Shown here: positions 7,900 through 15,712 of the stretch, piece by piece
Layout of the letters: each line of letters starts with the position of its first letter
Numbering within the stretch: position 1 is the stretch's first letter
Assembly (NCBI RefSeq): GCF_000336935.1
Contig: NZ_AOME01000026.1
Span: 42,409 to 86,848, forward strand
Direction of reading: 5' to 3'
DNA from: Halococcus salifodinae DSM 8989
GTDB taxonomy: Archaea; Halobacteriota; Halobacteria; Halobacteriales; Halococcaceae
Length of the DNA: 44,440 bases
The notes under the pieces: generated by a model
The model's database searches: none
Told to the model about the DNA's origin: nothing
The model's input: only the letters and a program-made list of their open reading frames with translations
Translations under genes and position numbers: made by a program

Positions 7900-9297
7900 A
7901 TGAACCGTCGGCGGTTCCTCATCGCCCTCGCTGCTGGATCGGCCATCGCTGGCTGCCTCTCAGACGCTTCAACTGGGGGAAACGGGACGTCAGATAACAA
8001 TTCAGCGACGACAGCGGCGACCTCCGAACCCACCGACAGGGCGACCACACCAGTCGAGACGTCGACCAGAATCTCGGATCGCTCGGCAACCTCTCCATCG
8101 GAGACGAAAACCCATACACCGAATGGTCCCTCAAGTCAAACGACAGTTTCTGAACCGGAATCCACAACGCACGGGCTGCTCTCCGGACCGGACGAGCGTG
8201 AAACCCGGACACCGCCCGGATCGCCAGCACTTGACCCTAATGGTGTGTGGCCGACCTTTCGGTTCGATGCGGCGAACTCGGGATACAACCCCGAAGGAAC
8301 GGGGCTCAAGCAGGGAGAGCAGTATTGGCGACTCGCTCCCACCGGCGCGGCCACTCTCACCGACGAGACGCTCTTCGCCGTCACCAACGGCGAGGACTAT
8401 CGGACGCTCACACGGCGCGATCCGGCGACCGCCGAGGTTCGCTCCCGAACTCGACTCGTCGACTATGGGGTGAATCCACCACCGACCGTCGCCGGCGACC
8501 GTGTTTTCGTCACGACGTTCATTGAGGCGTTCTGCCTCGCCACGGACCGCAACACCGTCGTGTGGCGTGGCCCCGAAATGGACGGTATCCAGGCCCCACC
8601 GGCAGTGTCCGACGGGACCGTGTTCGTCAACAGCGGCGGATTCGAGGCAACCGCGCCGCAGTTGCGAGCGTTCGATGCTGCGACAGGTAACGAGCAGTGG
8701 CGGTACGACACGGGGAACAGGTCGTACACGACACCAGCCGTCGAAACCGGTCGCGTGTTCATCGCCAGCAGCGCGGGCCTCCATGCTGTCGATGCCACCA
8801 GCGGTGAACAGCTGTACTTCGTTGCGGATGTCGGAGGAGAACGAACGGTACCCGCGGTTGCAAACGGGAGCATCTATATCGTCACCCACGGGCGCAGCGA
8901 GGACGACCAACTGGTCGCCGTCGACGCGGCCGATGGCTCCGTGCAATGGCGCGAGAGCTTTCCGGACCTAGGTTATGGGTCGCCCGTTATCGCGGACGAC
9001 ATCGTCTACGCAGAAGGGGAAAACGGCGTGGTAGCTCTCGATGCGGCCAGCGGCCAGCGATCGAGAATGATCGGCGGAAGCGGCTCGCCCGTCGCCCGCG
9101 TCGGTGAGGTTCTCTACACAACCGATGGAGGCACGCTCGTCGCGCTGGATGTGTCCGGCGGCCAACTCTGGTCGCATACGACCGAAGAGGTACAGATTCA
9201 GGACACCATCGGTCAGGACATCCATCATGTCACGCCAGTCGCTGGAGCCGTCTATGTAAGCGCTCATGACGGGTTTCACGGCTTCGGGCCTGCTTGA
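7900..9297 (+). CDS. Secreted PQQ-propeller lipoprotein (Tat-exported)
   Basis: The 465-residue protein has a twin-arginine signal (NRRRFLIAL) and a lipobox IAGC at residues about 16-19, so it is probably exported folded and lipid-anchored. A Ser/Thr-rich, probably glycosylated stalk (residues about 25-110) leads into a PQQ-type beta-propeller. Repeat cores are visible as AFDAATGNEQW, AVDATSGEQLY, AVDAADGSVQW, ALDAASGQRSR and ALDVSGGQLW. Such propellers bind ligands or partner proteins, or scaffold outer-surface complexes. No catalytic residues are evident. It stands alone, with a palindrome just upstream of the start. The substrate is unknown. Confidence 0.88.
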   Translation: MNRRRFLIALAAGSAIAGCLSDASTGGNGTSDNNSATTAATSEPTDRATTPVETSTRISDRSATSPSETKTHTPNGPSSQTTVSEPESTTHGLLSGPDERETRTPPGSPALDPNGVWPTFRFDAANSGYNPEGTGLKQGEQYWRLAPTGAATLTDETLFAVTNGEDYRTLTRRDPATAEVRSRTRLVDYGVNPPPTVAGDRVFVTTFIEAFCLATDRNTVVWRGPEMDGIQAPPAVSDGTVFVNSGGFEATAPQLRAFDAATGNEQWRYDTGNRSYTTPAVETGRVFIASSAGLHAVDATSGEQLYFVADVGGERTVPAVANGSIYIVTHGRSEDDQLVAVDAADGSVQWRESFPDLGYGSPVIADDIVYAEGENGVVALDAASGQRSRMIGGSGSPVARVGEVLYTTDGGTLVALDVSGGQLWSHTTEEVQIQDTIGQDIHHVTPVAGAVYVSAHDGFHGFGPA

Positions 9298-9378
9298 CCA
9301 TTTGGTGTGGCAGCCACAGCCGATGATAGTGTGGACCGATTGTCGGATCGGAACCAGCCCTTTCTCAACCCCCCCCCC

Positions 9379-9450
9379 CTGTCAATAACCACATGGCTAC
9401 TGACAGACTGTCAGCAACCCCCGTTCTTTATATACAATCCACCCTGTCAG
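9379..9450 (+). promoter_or_regulatory. Recombinase promoter with CTGTCAG operator sites
   Basis: A TATA box (TTTATATACA, 9427-9436) lies about 30 bases before the recombinase ATG. Around it are repeated CTGTCA elements: one at 9379-9384, a perfect palindrome CTGACAGACTGTCAG at 9400-9414 and another CTGTCAG at 9444-9450. They bracket the TATA box both upstream and downstream, as expected for an autorepressor. An 11-base C run lies at the left end. Confidence 0.65.
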
Positions 9451-9465
9451 AAAGACGCCCTCAGA

Positions 9466-10203
9466 ATGGCCCGCTACGCCACCTACATTCGCGCCTCGAC
9501 CGACGATCAGGAAACCTCTCACCAGCGCGATGCGATCGACGAGTGGCTATCGCAGCATGAGGTTGATTCGTCGGAGATCGACCGGTACGTCGACCTCGCC
9601 CAGTCGGGAGCCGATCCCGGTCGCGAACAGTTCACCGAACTCGTCGACGCGATCCAATCCGAGAGCTACGAGTATGTGGTCGTATGGGAGATCTCCCGGC
9701 TTGCACGACTCGGTAGCATCTACCAGCGCTTCTTCGAGCACTGCGAGGACGCTGGAACCACGGTCGCGATCACCGACGGATGGGTCGAGGAGGTCCGCCC
9801 TGATGGGACGGGAAAGCTCATCGCCGACATCTCCGCAGCGGTCGCCGAGGAGGAACGACGCCGGCTCACCAAACGGATCGAATCGGGCGTCTCGCGCGCG
9901 CAACGCGAGGGCAAGTGGCTCGGCAGAGTCCCGAAGGGCTTTCGCCGCGACGACGACGGCTACCTCCAACTGATTCACGAGGCTGACCGAGACGCCGGCG
10001 AGATCAGCTACCTGGAGATGCGCAGCGCGATCGAGCGCGTCGACGACGGCGAATCCTACCGATCGGTCGCAGCCGATACGCCGAACATCGGTCGATCAAC
10101 CATCATGAGTATCGACAAGAACGAGGATCGCCGCGCGTGGTATCTCGACGCCGAGGCCGATGATGGTCGCGTTGACCAAGTGCTCACAAACACGACTGAT
10201 TGA
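9466..10203 (+). CDS. Serine recombinase/resolvase
   Basis: The 245-residue protein begins MARYATYIRASTDDQ, the resolvase/invertase catalytic start with nucleophile Ser11 in the R-x-S-T-D-x-Q context. Further catalytic-domain features are SRLARLGS near residue 75 and the helix LTKRIESGVSRAQREGKWLGR. The C terminus has a helix-turn-helix-like segment (GESYRSVAADTP...RSTIMSI). It matches short haloarchaeal serine recombinases that resolve plasmids or act with mobile elements. I chose the ATG at 9466 because TATA and operator elements occupy the upstream in-frame extension. It stands alone, convergent with the TumE/TumA-like pair. Its target site is not identified, but the CTGTCAG palindromes upstream could serve as both operator and recombination site. 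Confidence 0.85.
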   Translation: MARYATYIRASTDDQETSHQRDAIDEWLSQHEVDSSEIDRYVDLAQSGADPGREQFTELVDAIQSESYEYVVVWEISRLARLGSIYQRFFEHCEDAGTTVAITDGWVEEVRPDGTGKLIADISAAVAEEERRRLTKRIESGVSRAQREGKWLGRVPKGFRRDDDGYLQLIHEADRDAGEISYLEMRSAIERVDDGESYRSVAADTPNIGRSTIMSIDKNEDRRAWYLDAEADDGRVDQVLTNTTD

Positions 10204-10220
10204 AGACAGCGGACGTGGAA

Positions 10221-10673
10221 CTATGCGGCAGCAGGTTCGTCAGTGTGGTCCATCTCAGAATCGAGTGAAACGGCGAAGTCGAAGACGATCTCATCGTAGG
10301 CGACGATCGGCCGTTTAGCGTTCCCCTCTTCGACGAACTCGACGATACCGTGGGCAGCGAGCTTTCGGAGCTGGTCATGGACGTTTTTCTTGTCCCGGTC
10401 GACCAGCCGTGCTGCTTCCCGAATGCTCGCCGGTTCATGGACATTCAACGCGCGCAAGAGCGCGAGCGTCGAGTCGGTGAACACCGCTGCCGCGGTGTCC
10501 ACATCCGGGAACGAAAGCGTCGGATAGTCGGTGCTACTCTCGTCGCTTTGCTCCTCGGACTCAACGGTGACACGCAGCGTCCGCGCCCACTCGTCGGGCA
10601 CGGAATCGGGATACGACCCAGCGTGCTCCGCACTCTCCTGTTCACGTCCGTTCTCGGTGTCGTTCTCAGTCAT
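10221..10673 (-). CDS. HTH antitoxin of a TumE/TumA-like TA pair
   Basis: This 150-residue protein has an acidic N terminus (about 60 residues) and a central winged-helix region with the recognition segment SIREAARLVDRDKKNVHDQL followed by RKLAAHGIVEF. It is typical of the haloarchaeal HVO_A0114-type DNA-binding proteins that accompany TumE toxins. Its ATG at 10673 overlaps the toxin stop by four bases (ATGA). In this order the toxin gene comes first and the antitoxin second, and the antitoxin is the likely repressor acting on the palindromes at 11052-11100. Family placement is from recognition; no interaction was tested. Confidence 0.75.
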   Translation of the reverse strand: MTENDTENGREQESAEHAGSYPDSVPDEWARTLRVTVESEEQSDESSTDYPTLSFPDVDTAAAVFTDSTLALLRALNVHEPASIREAARLVDRDKKNVHDQLRKLAAHGIVEFVEEGNAKRPIVAYDEIVFDFAVSLDSEMDHTDEPAAA

Positions 10674-11044
10674 ATGTCGTAGTCCTCCGGTGATGAGCCG
10701 AACGGCTCGATTCCTGTTTCTCGAAAGAATCGGTCGCAAACCGCTGCGACTGTCCCTGGAAACTCGTACTCGGAGTCGAGATCGCCGCCGATGTGACGAT
10801 GATGGGTTCCGTCGCCGTGGTCGTTGTCGTAGCGCAGCATCGTGCCCTGTTCCGGGCCGATCGGCCACTCGGTGTCGTCGGGCGGATCGGCCGGATCAGC
10901 GACTCCGAAGTGGAGCGCGCAACACGCCCCAGGCGGGTATCGTCCGACAGCGGCAGGGTAGATGAACTTGTATCGGACGAGTACGTCCGCTCGCACCACC
11001 TTCCGTTTCTCATAGACCACCTCGGGGCTCTCATCATCGGCCAT
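10670..11044 (-). CDS. TumE-family (DUF6516-like) toxin
   Basis: The 124-residue protein begins MADDESPEVVYEKRKVVRAD and contains the TumE-like pattern of a small beta-sheet protein with a conserved RYDN-(N)DHGDGTHHRH segment near residue 75. The segment pairs an RYDN motif with a His-rich HHRH cluster. TumE proteins are predicted RNA-targeting toxins paired with HTH antitoxins. The start at 11044 is preceded at about 30 bases by a TATA-like AACTTAATAC (minus strand) lying between two copies of a 20-bp palindrome. The gene is translationally coupled to its antitoxin downstream. I am confident of the TA-type arrangement and somewhat less sure of the exact family. Confidence 0.75.
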   Translation of the reverse strand: MADDESPEVVYEKRKVVRADVLVRYKFIYPAAVGRYPPGACCALHFGVADPADPPDDTEWPIGPEQGTMLRYDNDHGDGTHHRHIGGDLDSEYEFPGTVAAVCDRFFRETGIEPFGSSPEDYDI

Positions 11045-11051
11045 CCTCTAT

Positions 11052-11100
11052 CGTTGGTGCGGACGCCAACGTATTAAGTTCGTGGGTGCGGACACCAACG
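11052..11100 (-). promoter_or_regulatory. Twin palindromic operators flanking the TA promoter
   Basis: Two 20-bp near-palindromes, CGTTGGTGCGGACGCCAACG (11052-11071) and CGTGGGTGCGGACACCAACG (11081-11100), agree at 18 of 20 positions and start 29 bases apart. Between them sits the minus-strand TATA-like element (11071-11080) at the right distance for a leaderless transcript from the toxin gene. This is a textbook layout for cooperative autorepression by an antitoxin. Confidence 0.75.
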
Positions 11101-11239
11101 AACCTAGTCGATAATTGAAATGGGTGGTGCGATCGAACGCGTCGACGAAAGGGCGTCGCACCGATCGATCGCAACGGACACATCGAATATTGGTGATTGA
11201 CGCGCCTCGCCGACGTCGCCATAATCCCAGAAGCCACCA

Positions 11240-11980
11240 TTAGGGCGTAGCGCCGACGAGGATGTATGGCTCGGCGCGGCCCTCCCGCCCCACTCGTTCG
11301 ACCCTTGTGACGGTGAAGCCCGCCTGAGTGATGCGGTCGGGCCAGTACTCCTCAGGGGTTGCGGTCGTGTCCCCGGGAACGATCGGGAGTTCGAGTACGC
11401 CGAGCGTGCCCTCGGGTGCACAGACGTGATGGGCCTCGCGGAGTGCCGGATCGACCTCCGCCGCTGGAAGGTCGTGGAGCACTCGACACGCAGTCACCAC
11501 GTCCTGCGAGCCAGTTGCCACGGGAAGCCGAGATGCGCCGCCGACGATGGGCGCAATGTCGACGCCCGCCGCGCGGCCGTTGCGCCGCGCGAGTGCCGCG
11601 CCGTTCCCGAGGATGATGCGATCGTCGAACACGTCGAGCCCCAGCAACGTACACGAGTCGGGCACGCTGGGAGCGAGACCGACGAGCGACCGTCCGGTGC
11701 CACACCCGATGTCGAGCGCATGGTCGGCCCCCGCGAACGGTAGCGCGGATGCAAGCGCGGCGTATGGTTCCCGGTCGAGAGCCCACGGAGGTGGGGACAG
11801 CAGCCGACGCACTGCCGTCGCTCCATGGACTGCCCCACCGAACATCGCCGCCGTGGCGACCAGACGGATCCACCGCGATTCACTCGTTCGCTGGCATACC
11901 CCGGCGGGAAGGATCACAGCGAGTGCGGTCAGGATGGTTCGCAGCCGTCGCCGCCAGTGATACAGCCCGAAGTTGTACAT
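11240..11980 (-). CDS. Membrane-anchored class I SAM methyltransferase
   Basis: The 246-residue protein has one or two hydrophobic N-terminal segments (residues about 13-28 and 39-57), then a Rossmann-type methyltransferase domain with motif I ALDIGCGTGRS (residues 88-98). The acidic loop LLGLDVFDD and the later segments VTACRVLHDLP and GTLGVLELP fit motifs II-IV. The substrate is unknown. Similar haloarchaeal proteins are annotated only as class I SAM-dependent methyltransferases. It stands alone on the minus strand, 196 bases from the TA operon. The start at 11980 gives the N-terminal membrane anchor. Confidence 0.82.
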   Translation of the reverse strand: MYNFGLYHWRRRLRTILTALAVILPAGVCQRTSESRWIRLVATAAMFGGAVHGATAVRRLLSPPPWALDREPYAALASALPFAGADHALDIGCGTGRSLVGLAPSVPDSCTLLGLDVFDDRIILGNGAALARRNGRAAGVDIAPIVGGASRLPVATGSQDVVTACRVLHDLPAAEVDPALREAHHVCAPEGTLGVLELPIVPGDTTATPEEYWPDRITQAGFTVTRVERVGREGRAEPYILVGATP

Positions 11981-12168
11981 CGATTCTCCGTGCCGTGCGA
12001 ATGGCCGGGAGACCTCTTCAGTACCCTGGTATCGCTGGGCAGGGTTCTGCCATCTGGCCGCTGGTCATTCAAGTGGTTCTGGCGACAAGGTGAAGATACG
12101 AGAGACGCTCGCGCCCGGTTCTATTCACTGCTGATTGCTTCTGACTTGGAAGAATAGCCCGTGAGTCG

Positions 12169-12444
12169 CTATTCGAGGGTGGCGAGAACGCGGATATCGG
12201 TGTCGGCGTGGCGCTCACGCTGGGTCTGTGCGCCGTGATCGCGGAGGAACGCTTCGACGCGGTCGGCGAGCTCGGCTGCTTGCTCTCGATCGATATGAAC
12301 GACCAGGGTTGAGCGTTCCCGGTCGCTGTTGTCGATGACGAGCGAGAGTTCGTTGAAGCCGTTCGAGTGACGGTAGGCCTCGAACTCGTCGGCGACGGCG
12401 TCAGCGAGATCGTTGAGAGTTCGATCAGACGGGGAGCGATTCAC
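12169..12444 (-). CDS. Small conserved hypothetical protein
   Basis: This 91-residue acidic protein, MNRSPSDRTLNDLADAVADE..., has a beta-strand-rich centre (LSLVIDNSDRERSTLVVHID) and a helix (AAELADRVEAFLRDHG). The predicted shape is one small alpha/beta domain. I do not recognise a family. It is the last GC-rich gene before base composition changes at the left edge of the modification island. Confidence 0.6.
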   Translation of the reverse strand: MNRSPSDRTLNDLADAVADEFEAYRHSNGFNELSLVIDNSDRERSTLVVHIDREQAAELADRVEAFLRDHGAQTQRERHADTDIRVLATLE

Positions 12445-12730
12445 GATTCACTCGGATACTGGCCTCGGTGCGGTATTACAGCTGTCGGCTGACGCGCGGG
12501 TGAGGGTAGCTGGGTGGACGACGTTCTGGTCCCTCTGCTCAGCGTATCAAGTTCAAGGGTTCTGAACCGGGGCTCAGGAAGGAGTTCCTTCTGGATACTG
12601 TCAACCGTATACTTTGAATCTACTCCTCTGCTGCTTTGTCTGACGAGCAGTTGCGATAGTTAGAGGGAAAAACGGGGGTCGAAACCTCCAAAACCAACGG
12701 TTTTTGTCCGACCAATCTGTACACAAGCCT
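12445..12730. other. Non-coding left boundary of the island, with small inverted repeats
   Basis: I see no gene here. Several short inverted repeats occur: GTTCA...TGAAC (12551-12567), GAAGGA-GT-TCCTTC (12578-12591) and AAAACC-AAC-GGTTTT (12690-12704), the last ending 26 bases before the next ATG. From about 12600 onward the DNA becomes visibly richer in A and T than the sequence to the left. Confidence 0.45.
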
Positions 12731-13108
12731 ATGGTGGACGAATTCCCGGATAGCCTCAAAGATGATTCTGAATATGCCGCATGGGTATCACGCCTTGCGG
12801 AGAATGCTATCCGTTCAGCAAGTGGTCAGGCCGCTGATGCTGATCATACAGGCGATTTAGCAGATACTCCAGAGAGTCGCATAGAGTCAGAAACCGAACT
12901 GGAAATCGATGATAAAATTGAAACACTTAAGCTCAAGCGTACCCCCTATGATGTGCTTCGATTCTCCGAACAAACCCCTTCAAAGAGGATTTTAGAAACG
13001 ATCACAGAGGATACTCCAGTTCAGATGGCTGCCACCCAACTTGCACATAGTGCGCTCATGCAGGATGTTCTCGCGGAAGCAAGTAGGGAAATCACTCCCG
13101 AGACGTGA
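12731..13108 (+). CDS. Hypothetical acidic protein at island edge
   Basis: The 125-residue protein starts MVDEFPDSLKDDSEYAAWVS. An acidic, Ser-rich linker lies at residues 35-65, and the C-terminal half, LKLKRTPYDVLRF...ILETITEDTPVQMAATQLAHSALM, is helical. A TTG start 27 bases earlier is possible, but I prefer this ATG. I do not recognise a family. Its AT-richer codon use is like the neighbouring RHH and que genes and unlike the genes to the left, which suggests it entered with the island. No function is proposed. Confidence 0.55.
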   Translation: MVDEFPDSLKDDSEYAAWVSRLAENAIRSASGQAADADHTGDLADTPESRIESETELEIDDKIETLKLKRTPYDVLRFSEQTPSKRILETITEDTPVQMAATQLAHSALMQDVLAEASREITPET

Positions 13109-13397
13109 CTCTAGTATCCCCACAATACCGCCCTTGACTGCTCTTTTAAAATAAGTTGATTATCTGAATTATTAGTGCTGCCAGTATTTTGACTTAGTGT
13201 TGAAGCACAAAATCCGTCACGCCGGTTGTATGTCGCCGACTGGGGGGAAAGAACGGTGCAATCCGCCAGTTGTATTAGTATTTTGATGACTGAATTTCGC
13301 GGAAATCAAAAATGGTCATATGTTAAACAGTCATCTTGTGAGGTACAATACTCGTCATCACAAGAGGAACTAAGTTGGTGAGAGATAATACTGTAAT
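13109..13397. promoter_or_regulatory. AT-rich control region before the RHH gene, with an inverted repeat
   Basis: No gene is visible. An inverted repeat with 7-base arms, CTTGTGA (13335-13341) and TCACAAG (13358-13364), lies 34-63 bases before the RHH start. A TATA-like AGATAATAC is closer to the ATG. The segment AGTATTTTGA occurs twice, near 13190 and 13274. The palindrome is a candidate operator for the ribbon-helix-helix protein. Confidence 0.4.
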
Positions 13398-13574
13398 ATG
13401 CCCAAAATCAGCGTCGAGGTCCCTGAGGAGTTGATGAACGATATTGACGAACACATCGGTGACGATGGTAAATTTGTGAATCGTAGCGACGCAATCCGCG
13501 CCTCGATGCGAAAAACTCTCGATATACTGGATGAGATCGACGAACGACATGGTCGCCTCGAAAATGAAGAATAG
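13398..13574 (+). CDS. Ribbon-helix-helix transcriptional regulator (58 aa)
   Basis: This short gene encodes MPKISVEVPEELMNDIDEHI..., ending GRLENEE. The pattern is a classic RHH/CopG fold: a first strand KISVEVPEEL that would bind DNA as part of a dimer ribbon, then two helices, the second starting NRSDAIRASMRKTL. RHH proteins usually repress nearby promoters. It lies 101 bases upstream of queD on the same strand and just downstream of a CTTGTGA/TCACAAG palindrome. It may control itself and the preQ0 genes. The fold is clear; the target is inferred. Confidence 0.8.
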   Translation: MPKISVEVPEELMNDIDEHIGDDGKFVNRSDAIRASMRKTLDILDEIDERHGRLENEE

Positions 13575-13646
13575 GTTTATGTTTTCCATCCGCCAACAGA
13601 ATGCGTGATCAATTATCTCTGTAGCACTTCCAGCCTGAAGATTAGT

Positions 13647-13653
13647 TTTAAAT
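13647..13653 (+). promoter_or_regulatory. TATA-box of the queD-queE operon
   Basis: TTTTAAA (13647-13653) lies about 25 bases before the queD ATG at 13676. That spacing predicts a leaderless or nearly leaderless transcript, which is common in haloarchaea. No riboswitch-like structure fits in the remaining space. Confidence 0.5.
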
Positions 13654-13675
13654 CCTCTCCCAGTCATACCCCAGT

Positions 13676-14143
13676 ATGCCCCAGAGTGTAGCCAAGGAAG
13701 ATGGACTACGTGACGTAACACTCTCAGATGAATCACGGGTGCTTTCGATTGGACGAGACCGTCCGATCCGTATTAGCACTGGACATCGGATTCTCCATCA
13801 CGAGGGAAAGTGTAGCCGCCCTCATGGACACAACTACAAAATTGCTGTCACGGTTACTGGAACACTCCGAGAAGAGGGGTGGGTCGTCGACAAAGGTACT
13901 GTGACCGATATCGTTGAGGAGTGGGATCACCGATTTCTGCTCGAACGTGGTGACCCACTCATCGACGCGTTCGAACAAAGCGGCGATAGCGATGCCACTG
14001 TCGTTCTCGACCATCCACCCACGGCTGAGGTGATGGGTATTATTCTCGAAAACAGGTTACGAGACCGATTACCTGCATCGGTTAATGAAGTGGATGTTGA
14101 GGTGCGTGAGACAAGCGAACTGGGGACGCACCCCTCACGATAG
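13676..14143 (+). CDS. queD: QueD, 6-carboxy-tetrahydropterin synthase
   Basis: QueD converts dihydroneopterin triphosphate to 6-carboxytetrahydropterin, the second step of preQ0 synthesis. The 155-residue protein shows the family signature: zinc ligands His37 (in STGHRI), His50 and His52 (PHGHNY), catalytic Cys46 (GKCSRPHGH), WDHRFLL at 83-89, PTAEVMG at 115-121 and a C-terminal VRET near residue 143. The usual F-S-A-A-H is here I-S-T-G-H, but all catalytic residues remain. One base separates its stop from queE, so they form an operon. It may serve tRNA archaeosine as well, but here it heads a DNA-modification cluster. Confidence 0.93.
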   Translation: MPQSVAKEDGLRDVTLSDESRVLSIGRDRPIRISTGHRILHHEGKCSRPHGHNYKIAVTVTGTLREEGWVVDKGTVTDIVEEWDHRFLLERGDPLIDAFEQSGDSDATVVLDHPPTAEVMGIILENRLRDRLPASVNEVDVEVRETSELGTHPSR

Positions 14144-14144
14144 T

Positions 14145-14924
14145 ATGCCGGTCAGTTCAGAAGTCGATACGACCGAGAGACCACAGGATGGATCCGGAAC
14201 AGAGAGTCTCCCAATCAACGAACTCTTTTATTCGATGCAAGGAGAGGGTAAACTCGCGGGTATCCCGTCAGTTTTTGTTCGTACAAGTGGCTGTAATCTT
14301 CGCTGTTGGTTTTGCGATTCGTATCATACGTCTTGGGAACCCACACACGCATGGATGAGCACCGAAGAGATCATCGAAGAAGTCTCTACCCACACCAAAG
14401 CGGATCACGTCGTTATCACCGGTGGTGAACCGTTGATTCATGACGAAACGACAAATCTCATCGACACCCTCGCCAGCAGGGGTTACCATATAACAGTTGA
14501 AACGAACGGAACAATCTGCCCAGATGCGGCAATTGATCTCGCAAGCATCAGCCCGAAACTCTCTAGCAGTACACCCACAGCATCGAAAGATCCGAAAGGC
14601 GATGGCGAATGGAGTGAAGAGCACGAAGAGCGCCGGATCGATATGACGGCGCTGATGCACCTGGTTGAGAACTACCCGTTTCAACTCAAGTTCGTTGTTA
14701 CCTCTTCAGCGGACATTAAGGAGCTTAATGACATTATCGAGCGTATTCGTCAGCAGACAAGTGCTCGCGTGCGAAACAAGGACGTTTTGCTCATGCCGGA
14801 AGGACAGACTGAGGCCGAAATCGCACAGAAGCGTGCACAGGTTGCCGACCTCGCGATGGAACATGGGTATCGATACACTCCACGCCTGCACGTGAACCTC
14901 TGGAACGACGAAGCGGGAAGGTGA
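14145..14924 (+). CDS. queE: QueE, 7-carboxy-7-deazaguanine synthase (radical SAM)
   Basis: QueE rearranges 6-carboxytetrahydropterin to 7-carboxy-7-deazaguanine using a 4Fe-4S cluster and S-adenosylmethionine. The 259-residue protein has the canonical CX3CX2C motif at Cys50, Cys54 and Cys57 (GCNLRCWFC), the SAM-binding GGEP at 93-96 (VVITGGEPLI), and the N-terminal family signature INELFYSMQGEGKLAGIPSV that leads into it. I chose the ATG at 14145, one base after the queD stop, because the longer in-frame extension overlaps queD. The product feeds QueC. No key residue is missing. Confidence 0.93.
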   Translation: MPVSSEVDTTERPQDGSGTESLPINELFYSMQGEGKLAGIPSVFVRTSGCNLRCWFCDSYHTSWEPTHAWMSTEEIIEEVSTHTKADHVVITGGEPLIHDETTNLIDTLASRGYHITVETNGTICPDAAIDLASISPKLSSSTPTASKDPKGDGEWSEEHEERRIDMTALMHLVENYPFQLKFVVTSSADIKELNDIIERIRQQTSARVRNKDVLLMPEGQTEAEIAQKRAQVADLAMEHGYRYTPRLHVNLWNDEAGR

Positions 14925-14994
14925 GACAGAATGGTAAATAATCGGGTGAAAAATGCATGCCGGTCGTCTATTTCGACCAGTTCGCGCACGGTGA

Positions 14995-15705
14995 ATGAAT
15001 AACAGACACACTCCGACAATGCACGACAACAATTCCAGCGAATCGAAGGCATTCGTTCTCCTCTCAGGTGGTATCGACTCGGCCGTTTGTTTGAAGAAAG
15101 CGTCTGAAGAGCACGATAGCGTCGCAGCTATCCATATCGACTATGGCCAGCAAACCGAAGACATCGAACGTGCCAACGCAGAGAAGCAGGCAGATGGTCT
15201 CGATATACCTCTCTACACCTGCAATTATCGCGCTGTATTCAGCGAATTCGCCGAAGGAACAATCGAGGACAAAGAGTACGACCGCGAGCACACGACCGAC
15301 GATGACCACAGCGTCGGATACGTTCCACAACGAAACCTCCATTTCCTCACAACTGCTGCTGCGATCGCCGAACACAATTCCGAGACTGGTGAAGATATTG
15401 TTCTTTATCACGGTGCCCAACAAAACGATGGAGAGGACTACCCGGACTGTCGTCCAACGTTTCTTGAAGTCGCTGAGAATGCGATCAACAAGTCGACTGA
15501 CCAACACATGATTCGAATCAATACACCGATCATCAACCACTCGAAGCCGGAAGTGCTGCAACTTGGCGAGCGCTTGGAGGTCGACTGGAAAGTCACATTC
15601 AGTTGCTACAACGACGAGAATGGAGACCCCTGTGGAGAATGTCCTGCATGTATCGAGCGGGAGGAAGCGTTCGAAAAGGCTGGCATCTCCGATCCACTCA
15701 CATAA
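14995..15705 (+). CDS. queC: QueC, preQ0 synthase
   Basis: QueC turns 7-carboxy-7-deazaguanine into preQ0 (7-cyano-7-deazaguanine) with ATP and ammonia. The 236-residue protein has the PP-loop SGGIDS at residues 24-29 (AFVLLSGGIDSAVCL), the conserved YVPQRN segment in the middle, and a C-terminal zinc site made by Cys204, Cys213, Cys216 and Cys219 (SCYN...PCGECPAC). A second in-frame ATG at 15019 is a possible alternative start and would still keep the PP-loop. It follows queE by 70 bases on the same strand. Its product is the base that the downstream TGT-like enzymes are expected to use. Confidence 0.93.
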   Translation: MNNRHTPTMHDNNSSESKAFVLLSGGIDSAVCLKKASEEHDSVAAIHIDYGQQTEDIERANAEKQADGLDIPLYTCNYRAVFSEFAEGTIEDKEYDREHTTDDDHSVGYVPQRNLHFLTTAAAIAEHNSETGEDIVLYHGAQQNDGEDYPDCRPTFLEVAENAINKSTDQHMIRINTPIINHSKPEVLQLGERLEVDWKVTFSCYNDENGDPCGECPACIEREEAFEKAGISDPLT

Positions 15706-15712
15706 ATAGCGA

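Noticed and set aside
9369-9379. The 11-base C run as a functional element
   Set aside because: It is more likely a slippage-prone homopolymer or sequence noise; nothing links it to the operator except closeness.
13575-13675. A preQ1/preQ0 riboswitch upstream of queD
   Set aside because: The TATA box lies about 25 bases from the ATG, leaving no room for a leader RNA, and such riboswitches are not known from archaea.
13323-13736. A 137-residue minus-strand frame across the RHH gene
   Set aside because: It lies antisense to the RHH gene and its promoter and has no recognisable start context.
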